Under the pieces are notes generated by a model. It saw nothing but the letters and a program-made list of their open reading frames with translations. It searched no databases and was not told where the DNA came from. A stretch of DNA of 64,000 bases from Hypericum androsaemum (lineage: Eukaryota; Streptophyta; Magnoliopsida; Malpighiales; Hypericaceae): assembly GCA_963995505.1 (NCBI GenBank), contig OZ023182.1, positions 10,966,707 through 11,030,706 of the forward strand, read 5' to 3'. Shown here piece after piece: positions 10,711 to 23,487 of this stretch. The position numbers were made by a program, and so were the translations under genes. How positions within the stretch are numbered: the first letter of the stretch is position 1; each line of letters opens with the position of its first letter.

Positions 10711-13700
10711 ATGTCGCATGAAGGTCAAACTATGGAAAACATAGACCTTAAGTTATTAGTGGATGCCTTGGCCGGGAAGCTCGAGCGGATGGTGCAAGCT
10801 CAGATGGAGCCTTTGCAACTACGCGTGGATGCCGTGGAGAATTCTCGTGACAACCCCCATACGCGAGGCGAACTCCAAAGGCGTAGGAGAGGAGTACCTA
10901 TAGGAGAGTCGAGCGGAGCTGATTCTGAATCGGAAGAAGGCGTAGGCTCTACAAGGAGACTTAGGAGAGCAAGAACAAACCGTCCACCTAGGGAGGCAAG
11001 GCCAAAGAGAGACGACAACATAGGGAGTATCAAACTGAAGATACCTTCCTTTGCTGGTCGTTCTGACCCGGAGGCGTACTTAGAGTGGGAGAAGAAGATT
11101 GAGTTCGTGTTTGATTGCCACAATAGCTCCGAAGAAAAGAAGGTAAAACTTGCCATCACCGAATTCACTGATTATGCTATAACTTGGTGGGATCAACTTG
11201 TGACTAGCAGGAGGAGAAATAGAGAACGCCCTATAGCTACTTGGGAAGACATGAAAGTGGTGATGAGGAAGAGATTTGTTCCAAGTCATTACTATAGAGA
11301 GCTGTATAAGAAGTTACAAGGAATGAGGCAAGGAAGTTTGAGTGTGGAGGAGTATTTCAAACAGATGGAGATGGCCATGATAAGAGCTGATATAGATGAA
11401 GATAGAGAAGTTACAATGGCAAGGTTCTTGAATGGACTCAATCCTGAAATTCAAGACAAAGTTGAGTTGCAACACTATGTGGAGTTGGAGGACATGGTGC
11501 ATATGGCAACGAAAATTGAGAAGCAACTCAAGAGAGGAGAGGGGAGAACAAAAGCTACATCGAATTCTACTTGGAAGCCAAACTACCAAAAGAAGTTTGA
11601 CAAGCCACAAGCAGCCAAAGTAGAGCATAAATCCGAGAGTTCTCAAGCTAATTCTCAAAGGAAAGTGGAAGTCACTCCAGCTAGGAACCGTGACATCAAG
11701 TGCTTTAAGTGTCAAGGAAGAGGGCACATCTCAAGTCAATGCCCTAACAAGCAAGCAATGGTGATCAAGGAGAGTGGAGAGATTGAAACTGAAGAAGAGG
11801 ATTCGGAGCATGAAAGCATGCCTTCTTTGGAGGACGTATCCGAGGAAGAGTACCAAGCTGCTGAGAGGCTTACTCTTGTGTCTAGAAGAGCATTGAATGT
11901 GCAAGTAAAAGAAGAAAATGATGTGGCTCAAAGAGAAAATATTTTTCACACAAGGTGCTATGTCAAAGACAAGGTGTGTAGTGTCATCATAGATGGAGGA
12001 AGTTGTGCTAATGTTGCAAGCACTACTATGGTGGAGAAGTTAGGGTTACTCACGGGAAAACACCCTAAGCCTTACAAACTACAATGGCTGAATGATAGTG
12101 GAGAAGTACGAGTGATGAAGCAAGTATTGGTAGCATTCCGCATTGGCAACTATGAGGATGAAGTGTTGTGTGATGTTGTACCAATGCAAGCTGGTCACCT
12201 ATTGTTAGGAAGGTCGTGGCAGTTTGATAGGAAAGTGCATCATGATGGCTACACCAACAAGTATTCATTTATACTTAAGAAGAGAGTAATCACCTTGGCA
12301 CCCTTGTCACCATCACAAGTTTGTGAAGATCAACGTCAGTTGCAAAAAGAAAGTGATGAGCAAAGAGAGCGTGACAAGAAGAAAAAGAATGAGAGGAGAG
12401 AAGAAGCCGAAAAAAAGATAAGAAAAACGGCCAATGGAGAGGAAAAGATTGAGAAAACAAAAGAAGCCGGAAAAACAGAAATTAAAACGGCCAAAGAGAG
12501 AAAAAACGAGAGTTGGAAAAAGAGTTACTATGTGGGAACAAGTGATATTAAGCAAGCGTGCTTTACAAAGAAGCCTATGATCTTACTTCGGTATAGGGAG
12601 GCACTTTTAAATACTAACGAGCTTGAACCACATGTACCTAGTACGGTTGTGTCTCTTTTGCAGGATTACAAGGATGTCTTTCCCGACGAGCTACCACCTG
12701 GTTTGCCACCTATTCGTGGGATTGAACATCAAATAGACTTTGTCCCGGGAGCTACCATACCTAACCGTCCCGCATATAGAAGCAATCCTGAAGAGACAAA
12801 GGAGCTTGAGAAGCAAGTCAACGAGCTGTTGGAGAAAGGGTACGTAAGAGAGAGCATGAGTCCATGTGCTGTTCCAGTCCTACTTGTGCCCAAGAAGGAT
12901 AAAACATGGAGAATGTGTGTTGATTGCCGAGCAGTCAACAACATAACGGTAAAATATCGTCACCCTATCCCTCGTTTAGATGACATGTTAGATGAGTTGC
13001 ATGGTTCTTGCATGTTTTCTAAGATTGATTTGAAGAGTGGTTATCATCAAATTAGGATGAAAGAAGGAGATGAGTGGAAGACTGCTTTTAAAACTAAGTA
13101 TGGGTTGTATGAGTGGATTGTCATGCCATTTGGTTTGTCCAACGCACCTAGCACGTTTATGCGACTCATGAATCATGTTCTACGTCCATTCATTGGTAAA
13201 TTTGTAGTTGTTTACTTTGATGATATACTCATCTATAGCAAGAACGTGGGGGATCATCTAGAACATTTGAAATCTGTCTTAGATGCACTTAGAGAAGAAC
13301 AATTGTTTGCTAACTTGAAGAAGTGCACCTTTTGTACGGATAAGCTTGTATTCTTGGGTTTTGTTGTTGGAGCTAACGGAATACAGGTTGATGAAGAAAA
13401 GATCCGAGCTATCCGTGAATGGCGAAGCCCTACAAGTGTTGCTAATGTTAGGAGCTTTCATGGACTAGCTAGTTTTTATAGGAGATTTGTGAAGGACTTT
13501 AGTAGCATAGCCGCACCCATAACTGAAGTCATCAAGAAGAACGTGGGCTTTACTTGGGGAGAAGCTCAAGAGAAGGCTTTCCAACTACTGAAAGGGAAGT
13601 TGACTAATGCACCCTTGTTAGCTTTACCTAATTTCTCTAAGACTTTTGAAATAGAGTGTGATGCTTCTGGTGTAGGAATTGGGGCTGTCCTTATGCAAGA

Positions 13701-15321
13701 AGGTAGACCCATTGCATACTTTAGTGAGAAACTAAGTGGTGCAACCTTGAATTACCCGACCTATGACAAGGAGTTGTACGCACTAGTTCGAGCATTGGAG
13801 ACATGGCAGCACTACTTGTGGCCAAAGGAGTTCGTGATTCACACTGATCATGAGTCACTCAAGCACTTAAAGGGGCAACACAAGCTGAACAAGAGGCATG
13901 CACGATGGGTGGAATTCATTGAGACATTTCCTTATGTCATTCGCTACAAGCAAGGTAAGGAAAATGTAGTGGCTGATGCACTATCACGAAGGTACGCCTT
14001 GATCTCAACTCTTGATGCTAAACTACTTGGCTTTGAACACATTAAAGAGTTGTATGTTGATGATGTTGATTTTAGCGAGTTGTTTAGATCAACTGAAAGA
14101 AGTGCATTTGGTAAGTTCTTTCGTAATGAAGGTTACCTATTTCGTGAAAACAAACTTTGTGTGCCTAATTGTTCGATGCGAGAATTACTAATTCAGGAGG
14201 CACATGGAGGTGGCTTAATGGGGCATTTTGGAATTGCAAAGACCTTGGCAATGCTACAAGATCATTTCTTTTGGCCACACATGAAGAGAGACGTTGAGAG
14301 AGTTTGTGGTCGTTGCATCACTTGCAAGCAAGCCAAGTCAAAGGTAAAACCCCATGGTTTGTACACCCCACTACCTATACCTAGTGAGCCCTGGATTGAT
14401 ATCTCTATGGATTTTGTGTTAGGCCTACCTAGGACTAAGCGTGGAAGAGATTCAATTTTTGTGGTAGTGGATAGGTTTTCTAAGATGGCACATTTCATTC
14501 CATGTCATAAGACTGATGATGCTTCAAACATTGCTGATTTGTTCTTTAGAGAGGTTGTTAGGTTGCATGGCATGCCTAGGACAATTATCTCTGATAGAGA
14601 TGCTAAGTTCCTAAGTTACTTTTGGAAGACCTTGTGGTGCAAGTTAGGTACTAAGTTGTTGTTTTCTACCAATTGTCATCCTCAAACTGATGGTCAAACT
14701 GAAGTAGTAAATAGGACTTTGTCTACACTTTTGAGAGCACTCATTAAGCATAACATTAAGACTTGGGAAGACTGTTTGCCTCATGTTGAGTTTGCTTATA
14801 ATCGTTCTGTTCATTCTGCTACTCAATTCTCACCATTTGAGCTTGTTTATGGATTTAATCCTTTGACTCCATTGGATTTATCACCTCTACCTTCGAGTGA
14901 GCATGTTAACTTAGATGGCAAGAAGAAAGCTGAATTTGTCAAGCAGTTACATGAGAAAGCTAGAATGAACATCGAGAAGTGCACGGAGCACTATGCAAGG
15001 CAAGCAAACAAAGGAAGGCGCAAGGTTGTCTTTGAGCCGGGCGATTGGGTTTGGCTACATATGAGGAAGGAGCGTTTTCCTGTCCAAAGACGTTCAAAGT
15101 TGCTACCACGGGGAGATGGTCCATTCCAAGTGCTGGAACGCATTAATGATAATGCCTACAAGCTAGACCTTCCGGGTGAGTATAGTGTAAGTGCTTTGTT
15201 TAACGTGGCTGACTTGAGTCCGTTTGATGTAGGTGATGATTTGAGGACAAATCCTTTTCAAGAGGAGGGGACTGATGTGAGCAAGCCTACGGATGCACCA
15301 ACTATCAAGCTTGTAGACTAG
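10711..15321 (+). CDS. gag-pol: E1 gag-pol polyprotein, truncated tail
   Basis: One frame of 1536 codons from an ATG just after the splice-like leader end. It encodes the Ty3/gypsy particle protein and replication enzymes. Visible in order: retrotransposon gag region (about 100-300), CCHC knuckle [14 protein letters not shown] (331-344), protease with IIDGGS (catalytic D near 428), a Lys/Glu-rich linker (about 545-600), RT with YFDD (835-838), RNase H (D near 984 and 1046), the integrase HHCC zinc site (H1165, C1202, C1205), catalytic D1234, D1295 and E1331 (D-60-D-35-E) and GPF (1470-1472). Sister copies have 1595 codons. Here a C-to-A change at 15320 makes TAG and removes the last 59 residues, including the TRARA motif. 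The 5' LTR still has the unmutated base. The frame passes through the PPT into the 3' LTR. Confidence 0.95.
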   Translation: MSHEGQTMENIDLKLLVDALAGKLERMVQAQMEPLQLRVDAVENSRDNPHTRGELQRRRRGVPIGESSGADSESEEGVGSTRRLRRARTNRPPREARPKRDDNIGSIKLKIPSFAGRSDPEAYLEWEKKIEFVFDCHNSSEEKKVKLAITEFTDYAITWWDQLVTSRRRNRERPIATWEDMKVVMRKRFVPSHYYRELYKKLQGMRQGSLSVEEYFKQMEMAMIRADIDEDREVTMARFLNGLNPEIQDKVELQHYVELEDMVHMATKIEKQLKRGEGRTKATSNSTWKPNYQKKFDKPQAAKVEHKSESSQANSQRKVEVTPARNRDIKCFKCQGRGHISSQCPNKQAMVIKESGEIETEEEDSEHESMPSLEDVSEEEYQAAERLTLVSRRALNVQVKEENDVAQRENIFHTRCYVKDKVCSVIIDGGSCANVASTTMVEKLGLLTGKHPKPYKLQWLNDSGEVRVMKQVLVAFRIGNYEDEVLCDVVPMQAGHLLLGRSWQFDRKVHHDGYTNKYSFILKKRVITLAPLSPSQVCEDQRQLQKESDEQRERDKKKKNERREEAEKKIRKTANGEEKIEKTKEAGKTEIKTAKERKNESWKKSYYVGTSDIKQACFTKKPMILLRYREALLNTNELEPHVPSTVVSLLQDYKDVFPDELPPGLPPIRGIEHQIDFVPGATIPNRPAYRSNPEETKELEKQVNELLEKGYVRESMSPCAVPVLLVPKKDKTWRMCVDCRAVNNITVKYRHPIPRLDDMLDELHGSCMFSKIDLKSGYHQIRMKEGDEWKTAFKTKYGLYEWIVMPFGLSNAPSTFMRLMNHVLRPFIGKFVVVYFDDILIYSKNVGDHLEHLKSVLDALREEQLFANLKKCTFCTDKLVFLGFVVGANGIQVDEEKIRAIREWRSPTSVANVRSFHGLASFYRRFVKDFSSIAAPITEVIKKNVGFTWGEAQEKAFQLLKGKLTNAPLLALPNFSKTFEIECDASGVGIGAVLMQEGRPIAYFSEKLSGATLNYPTYDKELYALVRALETWQHYLWPKEFVIHTDHESLKHLKGQHKLNKRHARWVEFIETFPYVIRYKQGKENVVADALSRRYALISTLDAKLLGFEHIKELYVDDVDFSELFRSTERSAFGKFFRNEGYLFRENKLCVPNCSMRELLIQEAHGGGLMGHFGIAKTLAMLQDHFFWPHMKRDVERVCGRCITCKQAKSKVKPHGLYTPLPIPSEPWIDISMDFVLGLPRTKRGRDSIFVVVDRFSKMAHFIPCHKTDDASNIADLFFREVVRLHGMPRTIISDRDAKFLSYFWKTLWCKLGTKLLFSTNCHPQTDGQTEVVNRTLSTLLRALIKHNIKTWEDCLPHVEFAYNRSVHSATQFSPFELVYGFNPLTPLDLSPLPSSEHVNLDGKKKAEFVKQLHEKARMNIEKCTEHYARQANKGRRKVVFEPGDWVWLHMRKERFPVQRRSKLLPRGDGPFQVLERINDNAYKLDLPGEYSVSALFNVADLSPFDVGDDLRTNPFQEEGTDVSKPTDAPTIKLVD
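15260..15270 (+). other. Polypurine tract of E1
   Basis: AAGAGGAGGGG followed by AC directly before the 3' LTR; it primes plus-strand synthesis. It lies inside the gag-pol frame, reading as QEEG. Confidence 0.9.
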
Positions 15322-16077
15322 AAGCAAGTTCAAGTTCCAATTGGGCCAATGACAAGAGCAAGAGCTAGGAAGTTGCAATCTGATTTCAATGGACTAATGC
15401 ATGAAGTTTGGGCTCAATCAAGTGCGTGGAGGACCAAGGACGTCCAAGAAGCCCAAGGGAGGCCCATGCACGTTTTGGAGGCTGAATGGGAAGCTTGACA
15501 TGCACGAAAGCTTCTAGATGCATGCGCACATGGAGAATCAAGAAGAATCAGCCTATTTAGGCCATGCATCTAATTGTTTTGGACGTGCAACTAGTAGCTA
15601 TTCTATTAGATATTATTTGCTTATATTATTCCTTGTTTAGTTGCATAAGTTCGGCCAGAATCTCCTTAGAATAGGAAAGAGAGTTTTGGCCAGCCTTTGA
15701 ATTCCTTTTAAGGAGTTAGCTTGTTTAGGAATATTTTGGTACTTTGGGAGCCTATATAAAGAGGACTCCTAGCAATAAAACGCACACATACAATTCGGAA
15801 ATACTTAGCATTGGCTAGTTGAGAATTTGATACTCGTTTGTTCTTGCTTAGGCTGGTGAGTCGTCTTGGCTAGAATTTATCCTTCACTTATCAAGCGGAT
15901 ATTCCATCCCCGTTTGTGGCGTGATACGACCTTAGGTCAAGGTTCAGAAGCCCTTGCAGCGGGTTGAGGTACAAATTCGTGCCTTAGTTCGTGTAAGTTC
16001 TTGTGAGTTGTGATCTGTTCCATTCTAAAGTAACAAACGGTCCGAGTTGTGAATCTTTTCCACGGAGATTCATATCA
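15273..16077 (+). repeat. 3' LTR of E1 (805 bp)
   Basis: Almost identical to 9267-10071. It carries the TAG at 15319-15321 where the 5' LTR has TCG. TATA box at 15753-15760. Confidence 0.95.
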
Positions 16078-17017
16078 GTAAGGCAAGAAAAGGAAAAATA
16101 AGGAAGGAAAAGGCAAGAAAATGCATAAAAAGGCAAGATATGGGAAGAAAAGGCAAGGAAAAGGTAAGAGAAGGCAAGAAAAGTCAAGGAAAAAGAAAAA
16201 TAAGGCTAGAAAAGGATAGAAGAAGCAAGATAAGCTAAGAAAAGGCAAGATAAGGAAGGAGAAGGTAAGAAAAGGAAAGGAAAAGGTAAGATAAGGAAAG
16301 AAAAGGAAAGAACAGACAAGATAAGGCAAGAAAAGGCATGAAAAGGTAAGATATGGCAAGAAAAGGCAAGAATAGGAAAGATTAGGCAAGTAAAAGGCAA
16401 GACAAGGAATGAAAATGCATAGTAAGAAGCAAGGAAAAGGCAAGACAAGGCAAGAAAAGGGAAGAAATGGCATGAAAAGGCAAGATAAGGAAGGAAAAGG
16501 CAAGAAAAGGCATGATAAGGAAAGAGAAGGTAAGAAAAGTCAAGATAAGGCAAGAAAAGGCAAGATAAGGAAAGAAAAGGCAAGGCAAGATAATGTATAA
16601 AAAGGCAAGAAAAGGCAAGACAAGAAAAGAATAGGCAAGATAAGGCAATAAAAGGCAAGGAAAGGCAAGCAAAAGGCAAGGAAAAGGCAAGATAAGGAAA
16701 GAAAAGGTAGGAAAAGATGAGATAAGGAAAGAAAAGGCAATAACAGGCAAGACAATGCAAGAAAAGGCTACCAAAGGAAAGAAAAGACATGAAAAGGCAA
16801 GATATGGTAAGAAAAGGTAAGATAAGGCAAGAAAAGGAAAGAAAAGGCTAGAAAATGCATGCAAAAGGCAAGAAAAGGCAAGATAAGGCAAGAAAAAGAA
16901 AGAAAAGGCTAGAAAAGACAAGAAAAAGGCAAGAAAAAGCAAGGAAATGGCAAGAAAAAGCAAGGAAAAGACAAGAAAAGAAAAGGAAAAGGCAACATAA
17001 GGTAAGAAAAGGCAACA
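16078..17017 (+). repeat. Satellite array between E1 and E2
   Basis: Purine-strand 10-bp satellite with the same landmark variants (CAATAACAGG near 16738, a degenerate TAAGAAGCA block near 16422). It starts with the right TSD of E1 and ends with the TSD of E2 (CAACA, 17013-17017). No gene. Confidence 0.93.
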
Positions 17018-17822
17018 TGATATGAATCTATGCGGAAAAGATTCACAACTCGGACCGTTTGTTACTTTAGAATGGAACAGATCACAACTCACAAGAACTC
17101 ACTCGAACTAAGGCACGAAATTGAACCTTAACCCGCAACAAGAACTTCTGAACCTTGACCTAAGGTCGAATCACGCCACAAGCGAGGATGGATGGTCCGC
17201 TTGATAAGTGAAAGATAAATTCTAGCCAAGACGACTCACCAGCCTAAGCAAGAACAAACGAGTATCTAAACTCTCAATTAGCCAAAGCTATGTAATTCTG
17301 AATTGTTGTGTCCGTTTTATTGCTAGGAGTCCTCTTTATATAGGCTCCCAAAGTACCAAAATATTCCTAAACAAGCTAACTCCTTAAAAGGAATTCAAAG
17401 GCTGGCCAAAACTCTCTTTCCTATTCTAAGGAGATTCTGGCCGAACTTATGCAACTAAACAAGGAATAATATAAGCAAATAATATCTAATAGAATAGCTA
17501 CTAGTTGCACGTCCAAAACAATTAGATGCATGGCCTAAATAGGCTGATTCTTCTTGATTCTCCATGTGCGCATGCATCTAGAAGCTTTCGTGCATGTCAA
17601 GCTTCCCATTCAGCCTCCAAAACGTGCATGGGCCTCCCTTGGGTTTCTTGGACGTCCTTGGTCCTCCACGAACTTGCTTGAGCCCAAACTTCATGCATTA
17701 GTCCATTGAAATCAGATTGCAACTTCCTAGCTCTTGCTCTTGTCATTGGCCCAATTGGAACTTGAACTTGCTTCGAGTCTACAAGCTTGATAGTTGGTGC
17801 ATCCGTAGGCTTGCTCACATCA
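17018..17822 (-). repeat. 3' LTR of E2 (805 bp)
   Basis: On the + strand it begins TGATATGAATC and ends GCTCACATCA. It contains the last 74 codons and stop of the polyprotein (TGA at 17597-17599). Identical by eye to 29851-30655. Confidence 0.95.
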
Positions 17823-20800
17823 GTCCCCTCCTCTTGAAAAGGATTTGTCCTCAAATCATCACCTACATCAAACGGACTCAAGTCAGCCACATTAAACGAA
17901 GCACTTACACTATACTCACCCGGAAGGTCTAGCTTGTAGGCATTATCATTAATGCGTTCTAGCACTTGGAATGGACCATCTCCCCGTGGTAGCAACTTTG
18001 AACGTCTTTGGACAGGAAAACGCTCCTTCCTCATATGTAGCCAAACCCAATCGCCCGGCTCAAAGACAACCTTGTGCCTTCCTTTGTTTGCTTGCCTTGC
18101 ATAGTGCTCCGTGCGCTTCTCGATGTTCATTCTAGCTTTCTCATGTAACTGCTTGACAAATTCAGCTTTCTTCTTTCCATCTAAGTTAACATGCTCACTC
18201 GAAGGTAGAGGTGATAAATCCAATGGAGTCAAAGGATTAAATCCATAAACAAGCTCAAATGGTGAGAATTGAGTAGCAGAATGGACAGAACGATTATAAG
18301 CAAACTCAACATGAGGCAAACATTCTTCCCAAGTCTTAATGTTATGCTTAATGAGTGCTCTCAAAAGTGTAGACAAAGTCCTATTCACTACTTCAGTTTG
18401 ACCATCAGTTTGAGGATGACAAGTAGTAGAAAACAACAACTTAGTACCTAACTTGCACCACAAGGTCTTCCAAAAGTAACTTAGGAACTTAGCATCTCTA
18501 TCAGAGATAATTGTCCTAGGCATGCCATGCAACCTAACAACCTCTCTAAAGAACAAATCAGCAATGTTTGAAGCATCATCAGTCTTATGACATGGAATGA
18601 AATGTGCCATCTTAGAAAACCTATCCACTACCACAAAAATTGAATCTCTTCCACGCTTAGTCCTAGGTAGGCCTAACACAAAATCCATAGAGATATCAAT
18701 CCAGGGCTCACTAGGTATAGGTAGTGGGGTGTACAAACCATGGGGTTTTACCTTTGACTTGGCTTGCTTGCAAGTGATGCAACGACCACAAACTCTCTCA
18801 ACGTCTCTCTTCATGTGTGGCCAAAAGAAATGATCTTGTAGCATTGCCAAGGTCTTTGCAATTCCAAAATGCCCCATTAAGCCACCTCCATGTGCCTCTT
18901 GAATTAGTAATTCTCGCATCGAACAATAAGGCACACAAAGTTTGTTTTCACGAAATAGGTAACCTTCATTACGAAAGAACTTACCAAATGCACTTCTTTC
19001 AGTTGATCTAAACAACTCGCTAAAATCAACATCATCAACATACAACTCTTTAATGTGTTCAAAGCCAAGTAGTTTAGCATCAAGAGTTGAGATCAAGGCG
19101 TACCTTCGTGATAGTGCATCAGCCACTACATTTTCCTTACCTTGCTTGTAGCGAATGACATAAGGAAATGTCTCAATGAATTCCACCCATCGTGCATGCC
19201 TCTTGTTAAGCTTGTGTTGCCCCTTTAAGTGCTTGAGTGACTCATGATCAGTGTGAATCACGAAGTCCTTTGGCCACAAGTAGTGCTGCCATGTCTCCAA
19301 TGCTCGAACTAGTGCGTACAACTCCTTGTCATAGGTCGGGTAATTCAAGGTTGCACCACTTAGTTTCTCACTAAAGTATGCAATGGGTCTTCCTTCTTGC
19401 ATTAGGACAGCCCCAATTCCTACACCAGAAGCATCACACTCTATTTCAAAAGTCTTAGAGAAATTAGGTAAAGCTAACAAGGGTGCATTAGTCAACTTCC
19501 CTTTCAGTAGTTGGAAAGCCTTCTCTTGAGCTTCTCCCCAAGTAAAGCCCACGTTCTTCTTGATGACTTCAGTTATGGGTGCGGCTATGCTACTAAAGTC
19601 CTTCACAAATCTCCTATAAAAACTAGCTAGTCCATGAAAGCTCCTAACATTAGCAACACTTGTAGGGCTTGGCCATTCACGGATAGCTCGGATCTTTTCT
19701 TCATCAACCTGTATTCCGTTAGCTCCAACAACAAAACCCAAGAATACAAGCTTATCCGTACAAAAGGTGCACTTCTTCAAGTTAGCAAACAATTGTTCTT
19801 CTCTAAGTGCATCTAAGACAGATTTCAAATGTTCTAGATGATCCTCCATGCTCTTGCTATAAATGAGTATATCATCAAAGTAAACAACTACAAATTTACC
19901 AATGAATGGACGTAGAACATGATTCATGAGTCGCATAAACGTGCTAGGTGCGTTGGACAAACCAAATGGCATGACCATCCACTCATACAACCCATACTTA
20001 GTTTTGAAAGCAGTCTTCCACTCATCTCCTTCTTTCATCCTAATTTGATGATAACCACTCTTCAAATCAATCTTAGAAAACATGCAAGAACCATGCAACT
20101 CATCTAACATGTCATCTAAACGAGGGATAGGGTGACGATATTTTACCGTTATGTTGTTGACTGCTCGGCAATCAACACACATTCTCCATGTTTTATCCTT
20201 CTTGGGCACAAGTAGGACTGGAACAGCACATGGACTCATACTCTCTCTCACGTACCCTTTCTCCAATAGCTCGTTGACTTGCTTCTCAAGCTCCTTTGTT
20301 TCTTCAGGATTGCTTCTATATGCGGGACGGTTAGGTATGGCAGCTCCCGGAACCAAGTCTATTTGATGTTCAATCCCACGAATAGGTGGCAAACCAGGTG
20401 GAAGCTCGTCGGGAAAGACATCCTTGTAATCCTGCAAAAGAGACACAACCGTACTAGGTACATGTGGTTCAAGCTCGTTAGTGTTTAAAAGCGCCTCTCT
20501 ATACCGAAGTAAGATCATAGGCTTCTTTTCAAAGCATGCTTGCTTAATATCACTTGTTCCCACATAGTAACTCTTTTTCCAACTCTCGGTTTTTCTCTCT
20601 TTGGCCGTTTTAATTTCTGTTTTTCCGGCTTCTTTTGTTTTCTCAATCTTTTCCTCTCCATTGGCCGTTTTTCTTATCTTTTTTTCGGCTTCTTCTCTCC
20701 TCTCATTCTTTTTCTTTTTATCACGCTCCCTTTGCTCATCACTTTCTTTTTGCAACTGACGTTGATCTTCACAAACTTGTGATGGTGACAAGGGTGCCAA

Positions 20801-22016
20801 GGTGATTACTCTCTTCTTAAGTATAAATGAATACTTGTTGGTGTAGCCATCATGATGCACTTTCCTATCAAACTGCCACGGCCTTCCTAACAATAGGTGA
20901 CCAGCTTGCATTGGTACAACATCACACAACACTTCATCCTCATAGTTGCCAATGCGGAATGCTACCAATACTTGCTTCATCACTCGTACTTCTCCACTAT
21001 CATTCAGCCATTGTAGTTTGTAAGGCTTAGGGTGTTTTCCCATGAGTAACCCTAACTTCTCCACCATAGTCGTGCTTGCAACATTAGCACAACTTCCTCC
21101 ATCTATGATGACACTACACACCTTGTCTTTGACATAGCACCTTGTGTGAAAAATATTTTCTCTTTGAGCCACATTATCTTCTTCTTTCACTTGCACATTC
21201 AATGCTCTTCTAGACACAAGAGTAAGCCTCTCAGCAGCTTGGTACTCCTCCTCGGATACGTCCTCCAAAGAAGGCATGCTTTCATGCTCCGAATCCTCTT
21301 CTTCAGTTTCAATCTCTCCACTTTCCTTGATCACCATTGCTTGCTTGTTAGGACATTGACTTGAGATGTGCCCTCTTCCTTGACACTTAAAGCACTTGAT
21401 GTCACGGTTCCTAGCTGGAGTGACTTCCACTTTCCTTTGAGAATTAGCTTGAGAACTCTCGGGTTTATGCTCTACTTTGGCTGCTTGTGGCTTGTCAAAC
21501 TTCTTTTGGTAGTTTGGCTTCCAAGTAGAATTCGATGTAGCTCTTGTTCTCCCCTCTCCTCTCTTGAGTTGCTTCTCAATTTTCATTGCCATATGCACCA
21601 TGTCCTCCAACTCCACATAGTGTTGCAACTCAACTTTGTCTTGAATTTCAGGATTGAGTCCATTCAAGAACCTTGCCATTGTAACTTCTCTATCTTCATC
21701 TATATCAGCTCTTATCATGGCCATCTCCATCTGTTTGAAATACTCCTCCACACTCAAATTTCCTTGCCTCATTCCTTGTAACTTCTTATACAGCTCTCTA
21801 TAGTAATGACTTGGAACAAATCTCTTCCTCATCACTACTTTCATGTCTTCCCAAGTAGCTATAGGGCGTTCTCTATTTCTCCTCCTGCTTGTCACAAGTT
21901 GATCCCACCAAGTTATAGCATAATCAGTAAATTCGGTGATGGCAAGTTTTACCTTCTTTTCTTCGGAGCTATTGTGGCAATCAAACACGAACTCAATCTT
22001 CTTCTCCCACTCTAAG
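17597..22016 (-). pseudogene. gag-pol: E2 gag-pol, 3' part (codon 123 to end)
   Basis: The downstream 1472 codons of an otherwise undamaged polyprotein, cut from its start by E3. It contains the rest of gag, the CCHC knuckle, protease IIDGGS, RT with [10 protein letters not shown], RNase H, integrase HHCC and D-D35-E, GPF and the LTR-encoded tail with [10 protein letters not shown]. With the upstream piece at 28860-29227, and without E3 and its TSD copy, the lengths add to 4788 bases (1595 codons plus stop), so the frame was intact before the insertion. Diagnostic residues: early pol matches E3 (KTESW, ACFEKKP, SKSMEDH), while late pol matches E1 ([24 protein letters not shown]). This mixture indicates recombination. 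Confidence 0.93.
17825..17835 (-). other. Polypurine tract of E2
   Basis: CCCCTCCTCTT on the + strand (AAGAGGAGGGG on the coding strand), two bases from the 3' LTR. Confidence 0.88.
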
Positions 22017-22821
22017 TGATGTGAGCAAGCCTAAGGACGCACCTACTATCAAGCTTGTAGACTCGCAGCAAGTTCAAGTTCCAATTGGGCCAATGACAAG
22101 AGCACGAGCTGGGAAGTTGCAATCTGATTTCAATGGACTAATGCAAGAAGTTTGGGCTCAAGTTGGTGCGTACAAGTGCAAGGACGTGCATGAGGCACAT
22201 GCAAAGCCCATGCACGTGATAGAGGCTATTTTGGAAGCTTAATATGCACACCAACTTCTGGATGCATGCGCACATGGAGAATCAGCAAGAATCAACCTAT
22301 TTAGGCCATGCATCTTCTTGTTAGGACGTGCAATTAATTGTTATTCTATTAGATATTATTTGTTTAGATTATTTCCTATTTTAGTTGAATAATTCGGCCA
22401 GAATCTCCTTAGAATAGGAAAGAGAGTTTTGGCCAGCCTTTGAACTCCTTTTTAAGGAGTTAGCTTGTTTAGGAATATTTTGGTACTTTGGGAGCCTATA
22501 TAAAGAGGACTCCTAGCAATAAAACACACACAACAATTCAGAATTACATAGCTTTGGCTAATTGAGAGTTTAGATACTCGTTTGTTCTTGCTTAGGCTGG
22601 TGAGTCGTCTTGGCTAGAATTTATCTTTCACTTATCAAGCGGACCATCCATCCTCGCTTGTGGCGTGATTCGACCTTAGGTCAAGGTTCAGAAGTTCTTG
22701 TTGCGGGTTAAGGTTCAATTTCGTGCCTTAGTTCGAGTGAGTTCTTGTGAGTTGTGATCTGTTCCATTCTAAAGTAACAAACGGTCCGAGTTGTGAATCT
22801 TTTCCGCATAGATTCATATCA
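22017..22821 (+). repeat. 5' LTR of E3 (805 bp)
   Basis: TG...CA. U3 of type b (tail reads SKPKDAP...AILEA) with R-U5 of type beta. TATATAAA at 22497-22504. Confidence 0.95.
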
Positions 22822-23027
22822 GTTGGTATCAGAGCTTAGCTTGTTACTTTAGTTCACTATCCTTGTTATTTTTGTTCTTGTTGGTTCGTTTAGTTGCTCG
22901 TTATTTTTGTTCTTATTGGTTCGTTTTTTTTTTTTTTTCTCTTCGCTGTTTGAAAAGAGAGGGAAACAAACGAGTGAAGCAAGAAAAGAAAAGAAAAGAA
23001 AGAAAAAAAAAAAAAAAGAAAAGAAAG

Positions 23028-23060
<33 letters not shown>

Positions 23061-23487
23061 CGAAAAAGGAAAGAAAAGAAAAAGTGCGTGAAGCCTAAAG
23101 AGGAAGCAAAGGCCGCAAGCAAGTCTAAAGAGGAAGCAAGGCCGCAAGCAAGTCTAAAGAGGAAGCAAGGCCGCAAGCAAGCTTAAAGAGGAAACAAAAT
23201 CAAAAAGGAAGCGAGCAAGACTAAAGGAAAGACCCAAGAAGAACTTTAACATTCTGGTTGTTAAAGCGTGAAGCTCAAGCAAGGCCGTTCTAGCCTTAGT
23301 AAGAACATACAAGTATCACGAGAGGAAAAAGGCAAGAGTGTGCGAGTACCTTAGAGAGAAAAGCCAAATATTTGAGTGCAAACACGAGTGAACTTGAGTG
23401 CACCTTACATTGAGAGTATACACGTAAGGGAGTGAGCTTGTGAGGCCATATTTTTTTTATTACTAACCAATTTTTCTTGCAGCAAAC
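22822..23487 (+). other. Leader of E3 with tandem repeats
   Basis: PBS, then a purine tract (about 22979-23090), then about three tandem copies of a 29-bp unit beginning AAGAGGAAGCAAGGCCGCAA (about 23098-23186). The unit differs from the 36-bp unit in E7 and E8. It ends TACTAACC...TTGCAG before the ATG. No coding frame recognised. Confidence 0.7.
22824..22835 (+). other. Primer-binding site of E3 (tRNA-iMet)
   Basis: TGGTATCAGAGC two bases after the 5' LTR. Confidence 0.95.

Larger units (their letters stand above)
9267..16077 (+). mobile_element. E1: complete CRM-like Ty3/gypsy retrotransposon
   Basis: A 6811-bp element with 805-bp LTRs (TGATGTGAGC...ATTCATATCA), an initiator tRNA-Met PBS two bases inside the 5' LTR, a gag-pol frame and a PPT. 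It is flanked by the TSD GTAAG (9262-9266 and 16078-16082) within satellite. By eye the LTRs differ at only three sites (a stop-creating C/A at 15320, a G/A in R-U5, a G/A near the end), so the insertion is young. The C/A change creates an early stop in the LTR-encoded part of the frame. The clade call rests on the reading frame entering the 3' LTR and on the TRARA tail. Confidence 0.93.

Noticed and set aside
18597..18833. Repeated short frames antisense to gag-pol in every copy
   Set aside because: They recur only because the coding sequence is repeated; they show no protein-like features of their own.
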